Position numbers and translations under genes: made by a program. 34,855 nt of DNA from Bacteroidales bacterium (GTDB lineage Bacteria > Bacteroidota > Bacteroidia > Bacteroidales > VadinHA17): the NCBI GenBank assembly GCA_003157015.1, contig PMIJ01000120.1:1-34855 (forward strand). Reading direction: 5' to 3'. Positions 6,706-16,055 of the stretch are shown here, in pieces. The number at the start of each line of letters is the position of its first letter. Within the stretch, counting starts at the first letter, position 1. The notes below the pieces were generated by a model, which did not search any database, was not told the DNA's origin, and saw only the letters and a program-made list of their open reading frames with translations.

Positions 6706-9690
6706 TTAAAATCTGAAATAAATAAATGGCATTACCTCCGTTGTCCTCATCTGAAACAGAAGAATTGCCACAGCAAAAATAACTGCAAGCTGGGCAATCA
6801 GGGGTATTTCTATAAACAGTCCCCTGTATGACTCTTTGGTCTTTTCCGGCAGAAAATGAATTATATAGCCAACTGCCATTAACAGCAAGGCACTGCTGTA
6901 TGCCGGAAGAACAGTCATATATGATCCCGGCGAAAAATTCTCAAATATCTGTTTTAACATAATCTTCACGCTTTCCAAATCGGGAGCTCTGAAAAATATC
7001 CAGCAGAAGCTTACAAACTGAAAAGTTATAAAGACACCTAATAGCCTTCCGATCCATCTTCTTTTCAGATGTCTTTTAAAAATTGAATCCCATATCTTAT
7101 TAATTACCAGTCCTATGCCATGCAGTCCCCCCCAGATAATATACTTTAATGAGGCACCATGCCATAATCCACCAAGAAGCATAGTTATCATCAGATTGAA
7201 ATATGTACGGATCTTTCCCTTCCTGTTTCCACCCAAAGAGATATATAAATAGTCACGGAGCCATTGAGACAGGGATATATGCCACCTTTTCCAGAAATCA
7301 GTTATGCTTGCTGCCTTGTAGGGCGAGTTAAAATTTACAGGTAATCTGAATCCAAGAATTAATGCAACACCTATGGCAATATCTGTGTAACCCGAAAAAT
7401 CGCAATATATCTGCAATCCATATCCATAAATACCTAGCAGGTTTTCAAATCCTGAATAAATTGAGGGAGCATCAAAAACGCGGTCAACCAGGTTGATGGC
7501 AATAAAATTGGAAATGATTATCTTTTTTATTAACCCTTTGGAAATCATATAAAGAGCATGGCTGAACTCATGCTTTGAAAGCCTGAATTCCTGATAAATC
7601 TGCGGAATAAATACTGATGCTCTTACAATTGGTCCGGCAACCAGGTGCGGAAAGAATGAAACATAAAAGCCGAAATCAATTATGTTCCTGACCGGCTCCA
7701 TTCTTTTCCTGTAAACATCAATTGTATAACTGAGTGACTGAAATGTAAAGAAAGATATACCAACTGGGAGTATTATTGAGCTAACATCAAAATGTGTTCC
7801 CAGGATTGAATTTGAAAAATTTGAAAGCAGATCATAAGCTTTGAATTGAGTGCCTAATAATCCGTTTATTGTGCTGATTATAAATCCTGCATATTTAAAA
7901 TACACTAATAGTCCAAGATTCGAGATTATGCTTAAGAACACAAAAAATCTCTTGACTGTTCCTCTCTTTGATTTAAAAATCAACAAACCACATAGGAAAT
8001 CAACTATTGTTACGAATATCAGGATGAAAAGAAAGAAACCTCCTGCTTTATAATAAAAGAAGAGACTTACCAAAAACAAGTATATATTCCTGAGAACTAA
8101 TTTCTTATATACAAGACTATATCCTGCAAGGACAAAAAGAAAGAAAATCCAGAATGCGGCTGAAGTAAAGATAAAAGGTTTATCAGGACTAAAACTCAAT
8201 AACGAGAACAGAAGAGATTTAACAGGGTCCGTATTCCGGTTTCCTGTCTGGGTTTCGTCTATAACCACCAACGGAGCAAGCGGAACTTTGGCAGGCAGAA
8301 TGCAGGAAATTGACTTTTCCGAAGTATCAAGCCCATGAATCGTAAACATTGAAGATTCAAGCATCTGTGAAAGAGTATCGGCACCGGTATAGGTAAAATG
8401 GATGAAGTCCTTTTGGGCCAAAGGAGGTTTCTTTGCTGCCCATTTAATAATTGAGGATTTTCCTCCCATTGCAAAATATGAATTCCAGAAAGTAACTTCA
8501 GTTTTCAAAGTAGCTTGTTTCTGAGCTTCAATAATGGCAGGAATATTGCTGTACGATTTAATACTATCACCCTCATTTACTGCCATATCTGTCACTCCAA
8601 CTATTAATATTGAAGTGGCTGGCGATATCTCCCTAAGCAGTGAAATCTGCCTTATTAACCCTTTTTGATAATACGAGTAATTGTCTTGTACATTCTTTAC
8701 AATATTCAGACCATATTGCAGAATAAACAGGTCGGGTGCGAGTCTCTTATATGACTCTCTGAGATTATCCCTGTCTACCATGGTAAACTCCAGGCCGGCG
8801 CTTCCCCGCTGGGGTATGTTATCAATAACGATTCCGGTTTCACTCTCTATACTGATACCATATATATCGGGGCTTACTCTTCCTTCAAATTCTATTACAA
8901 TATCTCTCTTCCTGTATAAAGGACATTTTATCTCATTAATACCTGTTCCGGTCTTTAATGAATCTGTAAAAAGTTCAATACCGTTTGATTTAACCGCAAT
9001 TTTTACTGTGCTTAAGGTGTTACCGTAAAATATCCGAAGAAAATCGTAATCAGCTGATGCGCTGTCTGCAACATTTGACGGGCAGATCCTTAAAAAAGCT
9101 TTTTCAGGAGATGCTTTTGTTTCTCCTTCGGGTAAATACCTGCAAATTGCCATGAACGGGCCAAGTATCCGATGGGAAATTTCACCGTTTTTATAAGACA
9201 GGTAATTGTATCTTTTCCAGTTTGATGATGACCGTAACCAAATGGATTTTGTATACATCACCGGCATCAAGGGCAAAAATAATCCCGGCCCTGTACCGCC
9301 CCTGCCTTTTCTTAAAGTATGCCTCAAATAGGAAGTAATCCGGTCTCCTTCGATCTGTGAATCACCATAATAAATTATCCTTACCTGTCGTCTGGAATAT
9401 GTGAGAGAATCAAGAAAGCTTTGCAAAGGATTACCTTCCGGTTTTTCAGGAACAATGCGATTCGGTTTAAATGATTCAAGAGTATCTGCAGATGCAATTT
9501 TAATGCTGTCGGTTAACTTGATTTGCTTCCCGGCATCATTCCATTTTTCTGATTTAAAATTGCTTATAACATCAGGAGGAATAAATTCACCAATTGAAGG
9601 GAAAAACTGATTTGAACGAATTAGATAATGAAGACCGGTAAAACAGGCCAGAAAGATCAGTAATAACAGGAATGACCTTAAAGGGCGCAT
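6706..9690 (-). CDS. SGNH-MBOAT fusion, predicted cell-envelope O-acyltransferase
   Basis: This 994-residue protein joins two activities usually on separate chains. After an N-terminal membrane helix (about 5-24) comes a predicted periplasmic SGNH/GDSL domain (about 85-450) with GDS (109-111, nucleophile S111), GLN (327-329) and D428-F-I-H431, so Ser, Asp and His are all present. Residues 505-990 are a multi-helix MBOAT domain resembling AlgI/PatA, with DFWKRWHISLSQWLRDY (798-814) and the catalytic-type histidine H844 in GGLWHGAS. In two-part systems the MBOAT moves acetyl groups across the membrane and the SGNH partner attaches them to a glycan. The gene starts 14 bp after the lytic transglycosylase stop codon, so peptidoglycan is an attractive acceptor; an exopolysaccharide or lipid is equally possible from sequence. 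Confidence 0.88.
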   Translation of the reverse strand: MRPLRSFLLLLIFLACFTGLHYLIRSNQFFPSIGEFIPPDVISNFKSEKWNDAGKQIKLTDSIKIASADTLESFKPNRIVPEKPEGNPLQSFLDSLTYSRRQVRIIYYGDSQIEGDRITSYLRHTLRKGRGGTGPGLFLPLMPVMYTKSIWLRSSSNWKRYNYLSYKNGEISHRILGPFMAICRYLPEGETKASPEKAFLRICPSNVADSASADYDFLRIFYGNTLSTVKIAVKSNGIELFTDSLKTGTGINEIKCPLYRKRDIVIEFEGRVSPDIYGISIESETGIVIDNIPQRGSAGLEFTMVDRDNLRESYKRLAPDLFILQYGLNIVKNVQDNYSYYQKGLIRQISLLREISPATSILIVGVTDMAVNEGDSIKSYSNIPAIIEAQKQATLKTEVTFWNSYFAMGGKSSIIKWAAKKPPLAQKDFIHFTYTGADTLSQMLESSMFTIHGLDTSEKSISCILPAKVPLAPLVVIDETQTGNRNTDPVKSLLFSLLSFSPDKPFIFTSAAFWIFFLFVLAGYSLVYKKLVLRNIYLFLVSLFFYYKAGGFFLFILIFVTIVDFLCGLLIFKSKRGTVKRFFVFLSIISNLGLLVYFKYAGFIISTINGLLGTQFKAYDLLSNFSNSILGTHFDVSSIILPVGISFFTFQSLSYTIDVYRKRMEPVRNIIDFGFYVSFFPHLVAGPIVRASVFIPQIYQEFRLSKHEFSHALYMISKGLIKKIIISNFIAINLVDRVFDAPSIYSGFENLLGIYGYGLQIYCDFSGYTDIAIGVALILGFRLPVNFNSPYKAASITDFWKRWHISLSQWLRDYLYISLGGNRKGKIRTYFNLMITMLLGGLWHGASLKYIIWGGLHGIGLVINKIWDSIFKRHLKRRWIGRLLGVFITFQFVSFCWIFFRAPDLESVKIMLKQIFENFSPGSYMTVLPAYSSALLLMAVGYIIHFLPEKTKESYRGLFIEIPLIAQLAVIFAVAILLFQMRTTEVMPFIYFRF

Positions 9691-9704
9691 ATTTTAAAAA
9701 AGAA

Positions 9705-11255
9705 TCAACTCTTTTTCTTGATCTTCAACCTCTGCCCAACCTTAATTTTACTTGGATCAGAAATATTATTTAATGAAAGTACCTGCGTTGTTGTAACATT
9801 GTCAAACATTTTAACAATATCCCAGATAGAATCACCTTTGCGAACTGTATAAGTAATATAATCTCCATCAATTTCTCCAGGCCCGATTGTTGTGGCCTGA
9901 GGCTGGGAATTTGTTGGAGCTGTCTTTCCAATTAATGAATGTTTATCAGATAAATCCATAGTATTGATTTTCGAATAATATTCAGATTTGGAAGGATCCA
10001 CGTATACAACCAGCTTTTGACCAACCCGGATATTGTTTCTGTAAATATTATTCCAGTTTCTAAGGTCTGACAATCCGACCTTGTACCACTCGGCTATGAA
10101 TCCAATATTGTCTCCATCCTTTACGGTATAAATTAATTTGGTTTTACCCTTAATATCTGTATTAATATATGTTGATCTGGTAGGATCGGCAATACGCGTT
10201 ACCTTGTTCAAATAAACATCTGGTTTATAATGCCTGATAGTGTCGGTAAGGTCAATGAAATCTCCCAGATGATTCATTGGCAAAGTCAGAGACTGAGGTT
10301 TTGAAGATCCGGGAACTAAACCAGTACGATATTGAGGATTAAGGGCCTGAAGCTCTCCTAAAGGAATATTCATCACTTCAGATATCTGGGCAAGGTGGAT
10401 ATCTTTATTTACCATTATAGTGTCAGTTGCAACAGGTATGTTGAGAGGCAATGGTTGTAGGTTATGTTCCTGATAATAGGTAACAGCATAAGCAGCAGCT
10501 ATATATTGAGGAATGTATCCCCTGGTTTCCCTTGGCAGATTGTAATAGATTTTCCAGTAATCCTTATTATTGCCTGACCGCTTGATTGCTTTATTCACAT
10601 TTCCCGGACCGCAATCATATGCAGCAATGACGAGCACCCAGTCTTTATAAATGTCATAAAGGTCCTTAATGTATCTTGCAGCTGCGTGGGTTGCTTTTAC
10701 CGGATCTTTGCGTTCGTCAACCACAGAATTTATCGTTAGTCCGTACAAACGACCGGTACTATACATGAACTGCCACATCCCGGCCGCACCCGATCGGCCG
10801 TTAACAGCGTTTGGATTTAATGCTGATTCAATGACTGCCATATATTTAAACTCTGCAGGAAGGCCATAGGAATCAAAAACATCTTCAATCATCGGAAAAT
10901 AATAATCTTTCAAACCGAGTACCGCACAGAATTTTTCTCTCTGTCGTATGGTATAAACTTCAATGTGATTACGGATAATATTATTGAAAGGAAGGTTTAT
11001 TACTGAATTAATCTTGCTCAATCTGTGTTCATATACTGTATCAGGAATTTGAAACCCTATTGTATCACCGGGGTTATCGCTTGGTTTGTTTTTAATCGCT
11101 ATTTTAACATACCAGGTATTAACCAGACTATCAAGATCAGCTGCTATTCTTTCGCTGCTATTGTCGGATTTAATGATTATAGTATCGACATCAGATGCAG
11201 CATTTGCTTTTAAACCTACTATGAAGAAAATTATCAGTAATACTCTAAATCTCAT
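9705..11255 (-). CDS. LysM-containing lytic transglycosylase, MltD-like
   Basis: This enzyme is predicted to cleave peptidoglycan between MurNAc and GlcNAc with formation of 1,6-anhydroMurNAc. The 516-residue product has a signal peptide (1-20, ending ANA-AS), an SLT domain at about 120-265 with catalytic E143 in VIESALNPNA, SGAAGMWQFM (155-164) and AAYDCGPGNV (211-220; the usual form is AYNAGPG). LysM-type modules follow at about 285-327 (weak), 374-419 and 467-514. It is 15 bp downstream of the DUF5683 gene and 14 bp upstream of the SGNH-MBOAT gene, so probably in one transcript. Placement outside the cytoplasm, in the periplasm or outer membrane, is inferred from the signal peptide. Confidence 0.93.
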   Translation of the reverse strand: MRFRVLLIIFFIVGLKANAASDVDTIIIKSDNSSERIAADLDSLVNTWYVKIAIKNKPSDNPGDTIGFQIPDTVYEHRLSKINSVINLPFNNIIRNHIEVYTIRQREKFCAVLGLKDYYFPMIEDVFDSYGLPAEFKYMAVIESALNPNAVNGRSGAAGMWQFMYSTGRLYGLTINSVVDERKDPVKATHAAARYIKDLYDIYKDWVLVIAAYDCGPGNVNKAIKRSGNNKDYWKIYYNLPRETRGYIPQYIAAAYAVTYYQEHNLQPLPLNIPVATDTIMVNKDIHLAQISEVMNIPLGELQALNPQYRTGLVPGSSKPQSLTLPMNHLGDFIDLTDTIRHYKPDVYLNKVTRIADPTRSTYINTDIKGKTKLIYTVKDGDNIGFIAEWYKVGLSDLRNWNNIYRNNIRVGQKLVVYVDPSKSEYYSKINTMDLSDKHSLIGKTAPTNSQPQATTIGPGEIDGDYITYTVRKGDSIWDIVKMFDNVTTTQVLSLNNISDPSKIKVGQRLKIKKKS

Positions 11256-11270
11256 ATTTATATAATTAGT

Positions 11271-11912
11271 TTAAAAGTTTATTTTTAAACCCACACTTAC
11301 TCCTGCTCCGGTGAATCCTCCTGGTAATGCCATCTGCACAGGAGCCAGAGTAAGATTAAGATTAGGACTTATATCATAATTAAAAAGGCTGGCATCAACA
11401 TTTGCATCGAGTATCGAAAACAAATACCACCCTGCGATGCCAATATACGAAAGATCTCTATATCTCTTGTAATAATCAACCATTTGTAGCATCTCATTTT
11501 TATATTGAAGATAAATTGAAAGATTATAACCCGTAGGATTAAAAACAGGATCATAGGTATTGCGATCAACACTGGGAGGTATTACTTTAAGGTAGCTGTC
11601 AGTTGTTAAGATATTATCCGTAAAATCCTGATAAGCTTTCATATACATGTTATAACTTTTCCCGTTGAACCCGGCACTATAAATAAGAGCACCAAAACCT
11701 ATATATACAACCGGGATTTTCCAGTATTTTCTGTTGTATATCTGTCCCAGTCCCGGGAATGAAACAGCCATCATTGTTGCTCTGAGGGTCTCGGGTTTAA
11801 ACTTGTGTTTAACCTGACTGGCAACAGCGAGAGTATCCTGCGCTAGCATGCTCTGCTCAATGCAAAACAAAAGCACAATAATTATAATCGGTATTTTATG
11901 AAAAGTCCTCAA
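11271..11912 (-). CDS. DUF5683 family membrane protein
   Basis: This 213-residue protein has a signal-like N-terminus (about 1-24, cleavage near MLAQ-D) and the sequence SFPGLGQIYNRKYWKIPVVY (51-70), which I recognise as the hallmark of DUF5683. The C-terminus is rich in alternating hydrophobic residues and ends in LKINF, reminiscent of envelope beta-strand proteins. In Bacteroidota this family commonly lies between parB and a LysM lytic transglycosylase, exactly as here. No enzymatic motif is visible and the function is unknown; the context points to a cell-envelope role. Confidence 0.85.
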   Translation of the reverse strand: MRTFHKIPIIIIVLLFCIEQSMLAQDTLAVASQVKHKFKPETLRATMMAVSFPGLGQIYNRKYWKIPVVYIGFGALIYSAGFNGKSYNMYMKAYQDFTDNILTTDSYLKVIPPSVDRNTYDPVFNPTGYNLSIYLQYKNEMLQMVDYYKRYRDLSYIGIAGWYLFSILDANVDASLFNYDISPNLNLTLAPVQMALPGGFTGAGVSVGLKINF

Positions 11913-11975
11913 AATAAAAAATTACCGGTCTTTTAATCTAAAACCAGTATAACGGCGCGATAAAGATAATTATTT

Positions 11976-12863
11976 TCAGGAGTTAAGCCGGTCAAATACT
12001 CCTAAAATGCGTTCCATCTCATCGGGGTTTTCAAACGGGATAACTATTTTACCCTTCCCGTTTTCATTTATTCTGAAGTTCACTTTGGCTGAAAATATCT
12101 TATTAAGATGATCAGAAAGCCGGGTAAAATCGTCATTTAGTTTTCGCTTTTTCTCAATCCTCCCGGGATCTTTGCTTTTTTCAGACTGCAATAGTCTTAC
12201 CAGTTCTTCTGCCTGGCGGACAGACAATTCACCATCAATAATTTTATAATAAACACTGATCTGCTTTTTCGGATCCTCAATATTTACAAGTGTTCGTGCA
12301 TGACCCATCATCAGATGCTTATTCTTAATGCCCAGCTGTATTTCGGCAGGCAGTTTCAGCAATCGAAGATAATTTGCCACAGTTGATCTTTGTTTGCCGA
12401 CCCTGTCGCTCAGCTGCTCCTGTGTGAGGTTACATTCCTCTATCAACCGCTGGAAGCTGATTGCAACCTCCACAGCATCGAGATCTTCACGCTGAATGTT
12501 TTCAACCAGCGCGAGTTCAAGCATAGCCTGATCATCGGCTGTTCTGATATAAGCCGGAACATGAGTAATACCGGCCAGACGAGCTGCCCTGAGTCTTCTT
12601 TCTCCGGCAATAAGCTGGTACCGGCCCACACCAACCTCACGAACTGTAAGCGGTTGCACGATGCCGAGTTTCCTGATTGAAACTGATAGTTCTTCAAGAG
12701 CTTGTTCATCGAAGCTTGTCCTGGGCTGAAAAGGGTTGGCTTCTATAGAATCAACAGAGATATCCTGGTTTGCTTCAACTTTTCTCTCAAGGACCTCTTT
12801 CTCCACACCATCTATCAATGCACCAAGACCTCTTCCCAACGCATTTTTCTTTGTCATATTCAT
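11976..12863 (-). CDS. parB: Chromosome partitioning protein ParB
   Basis: ParB loads at parS sites, spreads as a CTP-dependent clamp and works with ParA to separate chromosome origins. The 295-residue product begins with the usual KKNALGRGLGALI peptide, has the N-terminal ParB/Srx-like domain with NPFQPR (43-48) and GERRLRAA (87-94, nucleotide-binding motif), a helix-turn-helix at about 147-171 (LTQEQLSDRVGKQRSTVANY), and a C-terminal dimerisation segment. ATG at 12857 is a possible alternative start (third residue). It lies 30 bp downstream of parA. I looked for a parS-like palindrome (TGTTTCACGTGAAACA type) and did not recognise one in the window. Confidence 0.95.
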   Translation of the reverse strand: MNMTKKNALGRGLGALIDGVEKEVLERKVEANQDISVDSIEANPFQPRTSFDEQALEELSVSIRKLGIVQPLTVREVGVGRYQLIAGERRLRAARLAGITHVPAYIRTADDQAMLELALVENIQREDLDAVEVAISFQRLIEECNLTQEQLSDRVGKQRSTVANYLRLLKLPAEIQLGIKNKHLMMGHARTLVNIEDPKKQISVYYKIIDGELSVRQAEELVRLLQSEKSKDPGRIEKKRKLNDDFTRLSDHLNKIFSAKVNFRINENGKGKIVIPFENPDEMERILGVFDRLNS

Positions 12864-12893
12864 CTTGTTTCCGCTAATTGAAATGCCTTGTAA

Positions 12894-13673
12894 TTAATGT
12901 TTTACTCTTGCTTCCTGTTTCTCAATCAACTCTTTGGCCAGATTGAGATAGTTGACCGTACCTCTTGAATCGGCATCATAAAGAATTGCCGGCTGACCAA
13001 AACTAGGCGCTTCAGAGAGTTTAACATTTCTCTGTATTATAGTTTTGAATACCATTTGCTGGAAATGCTTATTCACTTCATCAGATACCTGGTTTGATAA
13101 CCTGAGACGTGAATCATACATTGTAAGAAGAAAACCCTCAATCTCAAGTTCGGGATTAAGATTGTTCTGTATAATTTTAATGGTATTAAGAAGTTTCCCA
13201 AGTCCTTCAAGGGCAAAATATTCACACTGAACAGGTATTATTACCGAATGCGATGCTGTAAGTGCATTAACTGTAAGAAGACCAAGTGAAGGAGAACAGT
13301 CTATTAGAATATAATCATAATCCGGTTCTATTTTTTTAAGCACCTCTTTAAGCGTCTTTTCTCTTTCATACCTGTCAAGCATTTCTATTTCTGCACCTAC
13401 GAGGTCAATATTCGATGGAATAATGAAAAGGTTTTCAACCTCACATTTAAGCAGAGCTTCCCTGGGATCTTTACCATCAATCAGGCAATCATATATTGTA
13501 CATCGTATCTGCCGAGTGTCTATTCCAATGCCTGAAGTAGCATTTGCCTGAGGGTCCCCATCAACAATCAGCACCTTCTTTTCCAGAGCAGCAAGACTGG
13601 CTGCCAGATTTATTGCTGTTGTTGTCTTCCCCACGCCACCCTTCTGATTTGCTATTGCTATAATCCTTCCCAT
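12894..13673 (-). CDS. parA: Chromosome partitioning ATPase ParA (Soj)
   Basis: This Walker-type ATPase of 259 residues binds DNA as an ATP dimer and positions ParB-parS complexes. Seen: the deviant Walker A KGGVGKTT (11-18) with both signature lysines K11 and K16, DGDPQANAT (38-46) and Walker B YILIDCSPSLG (about 120-130). Its length and lack of an N-terminal DNA-binding extension fit chromosomal Soj rather than plasmid ParA. It is the first gene of a minus-strand run parA-parB-DUF5683-lytic transglycosylase-SGNH/MBOAT. Confidence 0.96.
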   Translation of the reverse strand: MGRIIAIANQKGGVGKTTTAINLAASLAALEKKVLIVDGDPQANATSGIGIDTRQIRCTIYDCLIDGKDPREALLKCEVENLFIIPSNIDLVGAEIEMLDRYEREKTLKEVLKKIEPDYDYILIDCSPSLGLLTVNALTASHSVIIPVQCEYFALEGLGKLLNTIKIIQNNLNPELEIEGFLLTMYDSRLRLSNQVSDEVNKHFQQMVFKTIIQRNVKLSEAPSFGQPAILYDADSRGTVNYLNLAKELIEKQEARVKH

Positions 13674-13993
13674 CTTTTTCAGTTATCGAGTTATATTTTG
13701 AGTTTCAAATTTACTATTTATGCGCATCAGCTTCCGGCAGTAAAAGATGTAATTGTAAACATTTTTTTGGGGGTTTTCAACATTTTATTAACAATATTCC
13801 TTTTTGTTTAAAAACACAACTAACTGATTTTGTGATGAATTACTAATCTCATATTATTAGAACCTTCCTTTAGAAACTCAATAATATAAGAACAGTAATT
13901 CTGATTAACAGACCATTAAAGTGATATTACAGAGGATTATAAAAAGTTTGTCTATTTATTTCCATCTTTGTCTGCCAATTAAATAATTGACTG
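13674..13993. other. Divergent intergenic region between parA and lipid kinase
   Basis: These 320 bp must hold the promoters for both divergent genes. On the minus strand TAAATTTG (13713-13706) matches the TAnnTTTG -7 box and lies 32 bp before the parA ATG, without a clear -33 TTTG. On the plus strand CATCTTTG (13963-13970) is a one-mismatch -7 box 23 bp before the lipid kinase ATG. A weak inverted repeat, CTAAT (13843-13847) and ATTAG (13856-13860), lies in the middle. No small ORF, tRNA or parS is recognised. Confidence 0.4.
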
Positions 13994-14947
13994 ATGAACC
14001 AAAACTCCGACCAGAAAGAATGTCTGGTAATCGTAAACCCTAATGCCGGCAATGGAAAAGGAAAAAAAGACTGGGAAAAGATATCCAATCTTCTTAAAAG
14101 CAAAGCTTTGCCTTTTACAGTTAAATTCACAGAAAAAAAAGGCCATGCTATCCATTTTACAATTGAAGGCATTGCGTCGGGTTACAGGAAAATAATAACT
14201 GTGGGTGGTGATGGCACTCTGAATGAAGTTGTCAACGGGGTCTTTTTAAGCAGGGTTTGTCCAACAACTGATATCTCATTGGCTTTGATACCCGTAGGAA
14301 CAGGTAATGATTGGGGCCGGATGTTTGGGATCCCTCTTGATTATGAAAAGGCGATAAATATTATTTGTGAGAATAAACAGATGTTACACGATGCAGGTCT
14401 TGTGAGTTTCTTTGAGGGATCAGAAAAGAGAGAGAGATATTTCATAAATATAGCAGGATTGGGTTTCGAATCAGTTGTGGTAAAAAGGACCAATGATCAG
14501 AAAGATAAGGGTCATGGAGGCAAACTCATTTATTTCTATAATCTTCTTATGAGTCTTATTTCATATAAAAACACAAAAGCAGAAATTATTATTGATGGTG
14601 AAATTATCAATGCTGATGTTTTCTCTTTGAATGTTGGCAATGGACGGTATTGCGGCGGAGGTATGCGACAAACCCCCAGAGCAATACCGGATGACGGACT
14701 GCTTGACGTAACTATAATAAACGGAATGGGTAAGTTTGAGATAATACGGAATCTGAAGATACTTTATGATGGCACTATACTTCAGCATCCGAAGATTGAC
14801 GGGTATAAATGTAAAAATGTGAAGGTCAGTTCAAAATCTGTAATGTTCACTGAAGCAGATGGAGAATCTCTTGGTCAGACTCCAGCTGAATTCAATATTA
14901 TCCCGGATGGAATTAAGATTGTTTATGGGACCAGGATCATTCCGTAA
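13994..14947 (+). CDS. Diacylglycerol kinase-family lipid kinase (YegS/BmrU/DgkB-like)
   Basis: This 317-residue soluble lipid kinase contains the DAGK catalytic motifs: NPNAGNGKG (15-23), the nucleotide-binding GGDGT at 71-75 followed by LNEVVNG, and VGTGNDWGR (about 104-112). The C-terminal half is the beta-sandwich with VGNGRYCGGGMRQTP and DDGLLDV. Family members phosphorylate diacylglycerol or related lipids with ATP; the substrate here is not determined. A role in recycling diacylglycerol to phosphatidate for CdsA, encoded later in this window, is inference. The 3' end overlaps the convergent glutaminyl-cyclase gene by 11 nt. Confidence 0.9.
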   Translation: MNQNSDQKECLVIVNPNAGNGKGKKDWEKISNLLKSKALPFTVKFTEKKGHAIHFTIEGIASGYRKIITVGGDGTLNEVVNGVFLSRVCPTTDISLALIPVGTGNDWGRMFGIPLDYEKAINIICENKQMLHDAGLVSFFEGSEKRERYFINIAGLGFESVVVKRTNDQKDKGHGGKLIYFYNLLMSLISYKNTKAEIIIDGEIINADVFSLNVGNGRYCGGGMRQTPRAIPDDGLLDVTIINGMGKFEIIRNLKILYDGTILQHPKIDGYKCKNVKVSSKSVMFTEADGESLGQTPAEFNIIPDGIKIVYGTRIIP

Positions 14948-16055
14948 CCTTTATCTCAAAAAGTTTTGGCCATTTTTTTCCGGTTACAAAAATCCTGTTG
15001 CCTTTGTTGTCATAAGCAATACCGTTTAATACATCGGTATCAGCATGCCGGTCAGCGGCTGGCAGAATTCCTTTCAGATCGATGTAACCAAGAACTTTAC
15101 CCGTCTTGGGATCGATACGTGCAATATGATTGTTAAGCCAGATGTTTGCCCATATTTCACCATTAATGTATTCCAGCTCATTCAGTGAATCTCTTTTTTT
15201 CTCATTATCGTATACCTCGACTTTAGATATAACCGTAAACATCTCAGGCTCAAAGAAATATAATATATTCGATCCGTCACTCATAACTATTTTGTCATCT
15301 ATTGTTGTTAATCCCCAACCCTCGGTGGGATAATAGATTTTATTTATAAGCTTAAAATCCGATTTATTATATACAAACCCGACTTTGCTCTGCCATGTTA
15401 CCTGGTAGATACGATCGCGGTAAAGGGTTATGCCTTCGCCGAATAATGAATTATCAAGATTAAGTTGTCTGACAACTTTGCCGCTTTCCAGATTCACCTC
15501 TCTCAGTGATGATGTATTCTCGCCTGTGCCTTCAAATAAAACTCCGTTATCATAAAAAAGTCCTTGTGTGAATGCCTCCCTGTCGTGAGGATATGTATGG
15601 ATAACCTTGTACCCAAATTTTTTTGGAACAATGTCAGAATAGATGACAATAAAACGGGTAATGGTATTTTGTGAATTGCCTCCTTTGTAGGCTGTGACCT
15701 TTAATGATTTTCTGCCTGTTGCAACAGTGAACGAAGGTGGAATTAAACACTCCAGATGGTCAGGTTTAATAGTCGTCACAAATTTCCCATTAAAGTAAAT
15801 TGTAACAGAATCAGGCACTGATTTTTTGTTTTCAAGAGCCAGTGTTAATTTTACAGCCTGGTTAAGCTTAAAACCTGCATCTTCTTCAGGCGAAACAATC
15901 CTGATAAGTTTTGATGTTACTTCAGAGTTGACAGTATTGGAAGGGTTGACTCTGTTTTCTTTTATTTTCCCCGAGCGGCCGGAACATGAGAGTATCCAAA
16001 TTATGAGAAGAAATACAGAGAGTGCCTTCAGATATTTTTGATAATCATTTTTCAT
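14937..16055 (-). CDS. Glutaminyl-peptide cyclotransferase-like lipoprotein
   Basis: The 372-residue protein has an N-terminal signal with a lipobox (IILSC-type, ILSC with C24), so it should be a lipoprotein. Residues about 46-140 look like an Ig-like beta domain (IRIVSPEEDAGF, SVTIYFNGKFV). Residues about 147-370 are the five-bladed beta-propeller of the plant/bacterial glutamine cyclotransferase family (PF05096): YPHDREAFTQGL (155-166), FEGTGENTSSL, NELEYINGEIWANIW and the C-terminal LNGIAYD...FVTGKKWPKLFEI. The family converts N-terminal Gln of peptides to pyroglutamate; the substrates are unknown. It follows the HAD gene with a 4-nt ATGA overlap and is translationally coupled to it. Confidence 0.9.
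   Translation of the reverse strand: MKNDYQKYLKALSVFLLIIWILSCSGRSGKIKENRVNPSNTVNSEVTSKLIRIVSPEEDAGFKLNQAVKLTLALENKKSVPDSVTIYFNGKFVTTIKPDHLECLIPPSFTVATGRKSLKVTAYKGGNSQNTITRFIVIYSDIVPKKFGYKVIHTYPHDREAFTQGLFYDNGVLFEGTGENTSSLREVNLESGKVVRQLNLDNSLFGEGITLYRDRIYQVTWQSKVGFVYNKSDFKLINKIYYPTEGWGLTTIDDKIVMSDGSNILYFFEPEMFTVISKVEVYDNEKKRDSLNELEYINGEIWANIWLNNHIARIDPKTGKVLGYIDLKGILPAADRHADTDVLNGIAYDNKGNRIFVTGKKWPKLFEIKVTE

Noticed and set aside
13674-13993. Possible parS site or replication origin near parAB
   Set aside because: No TGTTTCACGTGAAACA-like palindrome and no DnaA-box cluster was recognised; parAB alone does not prove an adjacent origin.
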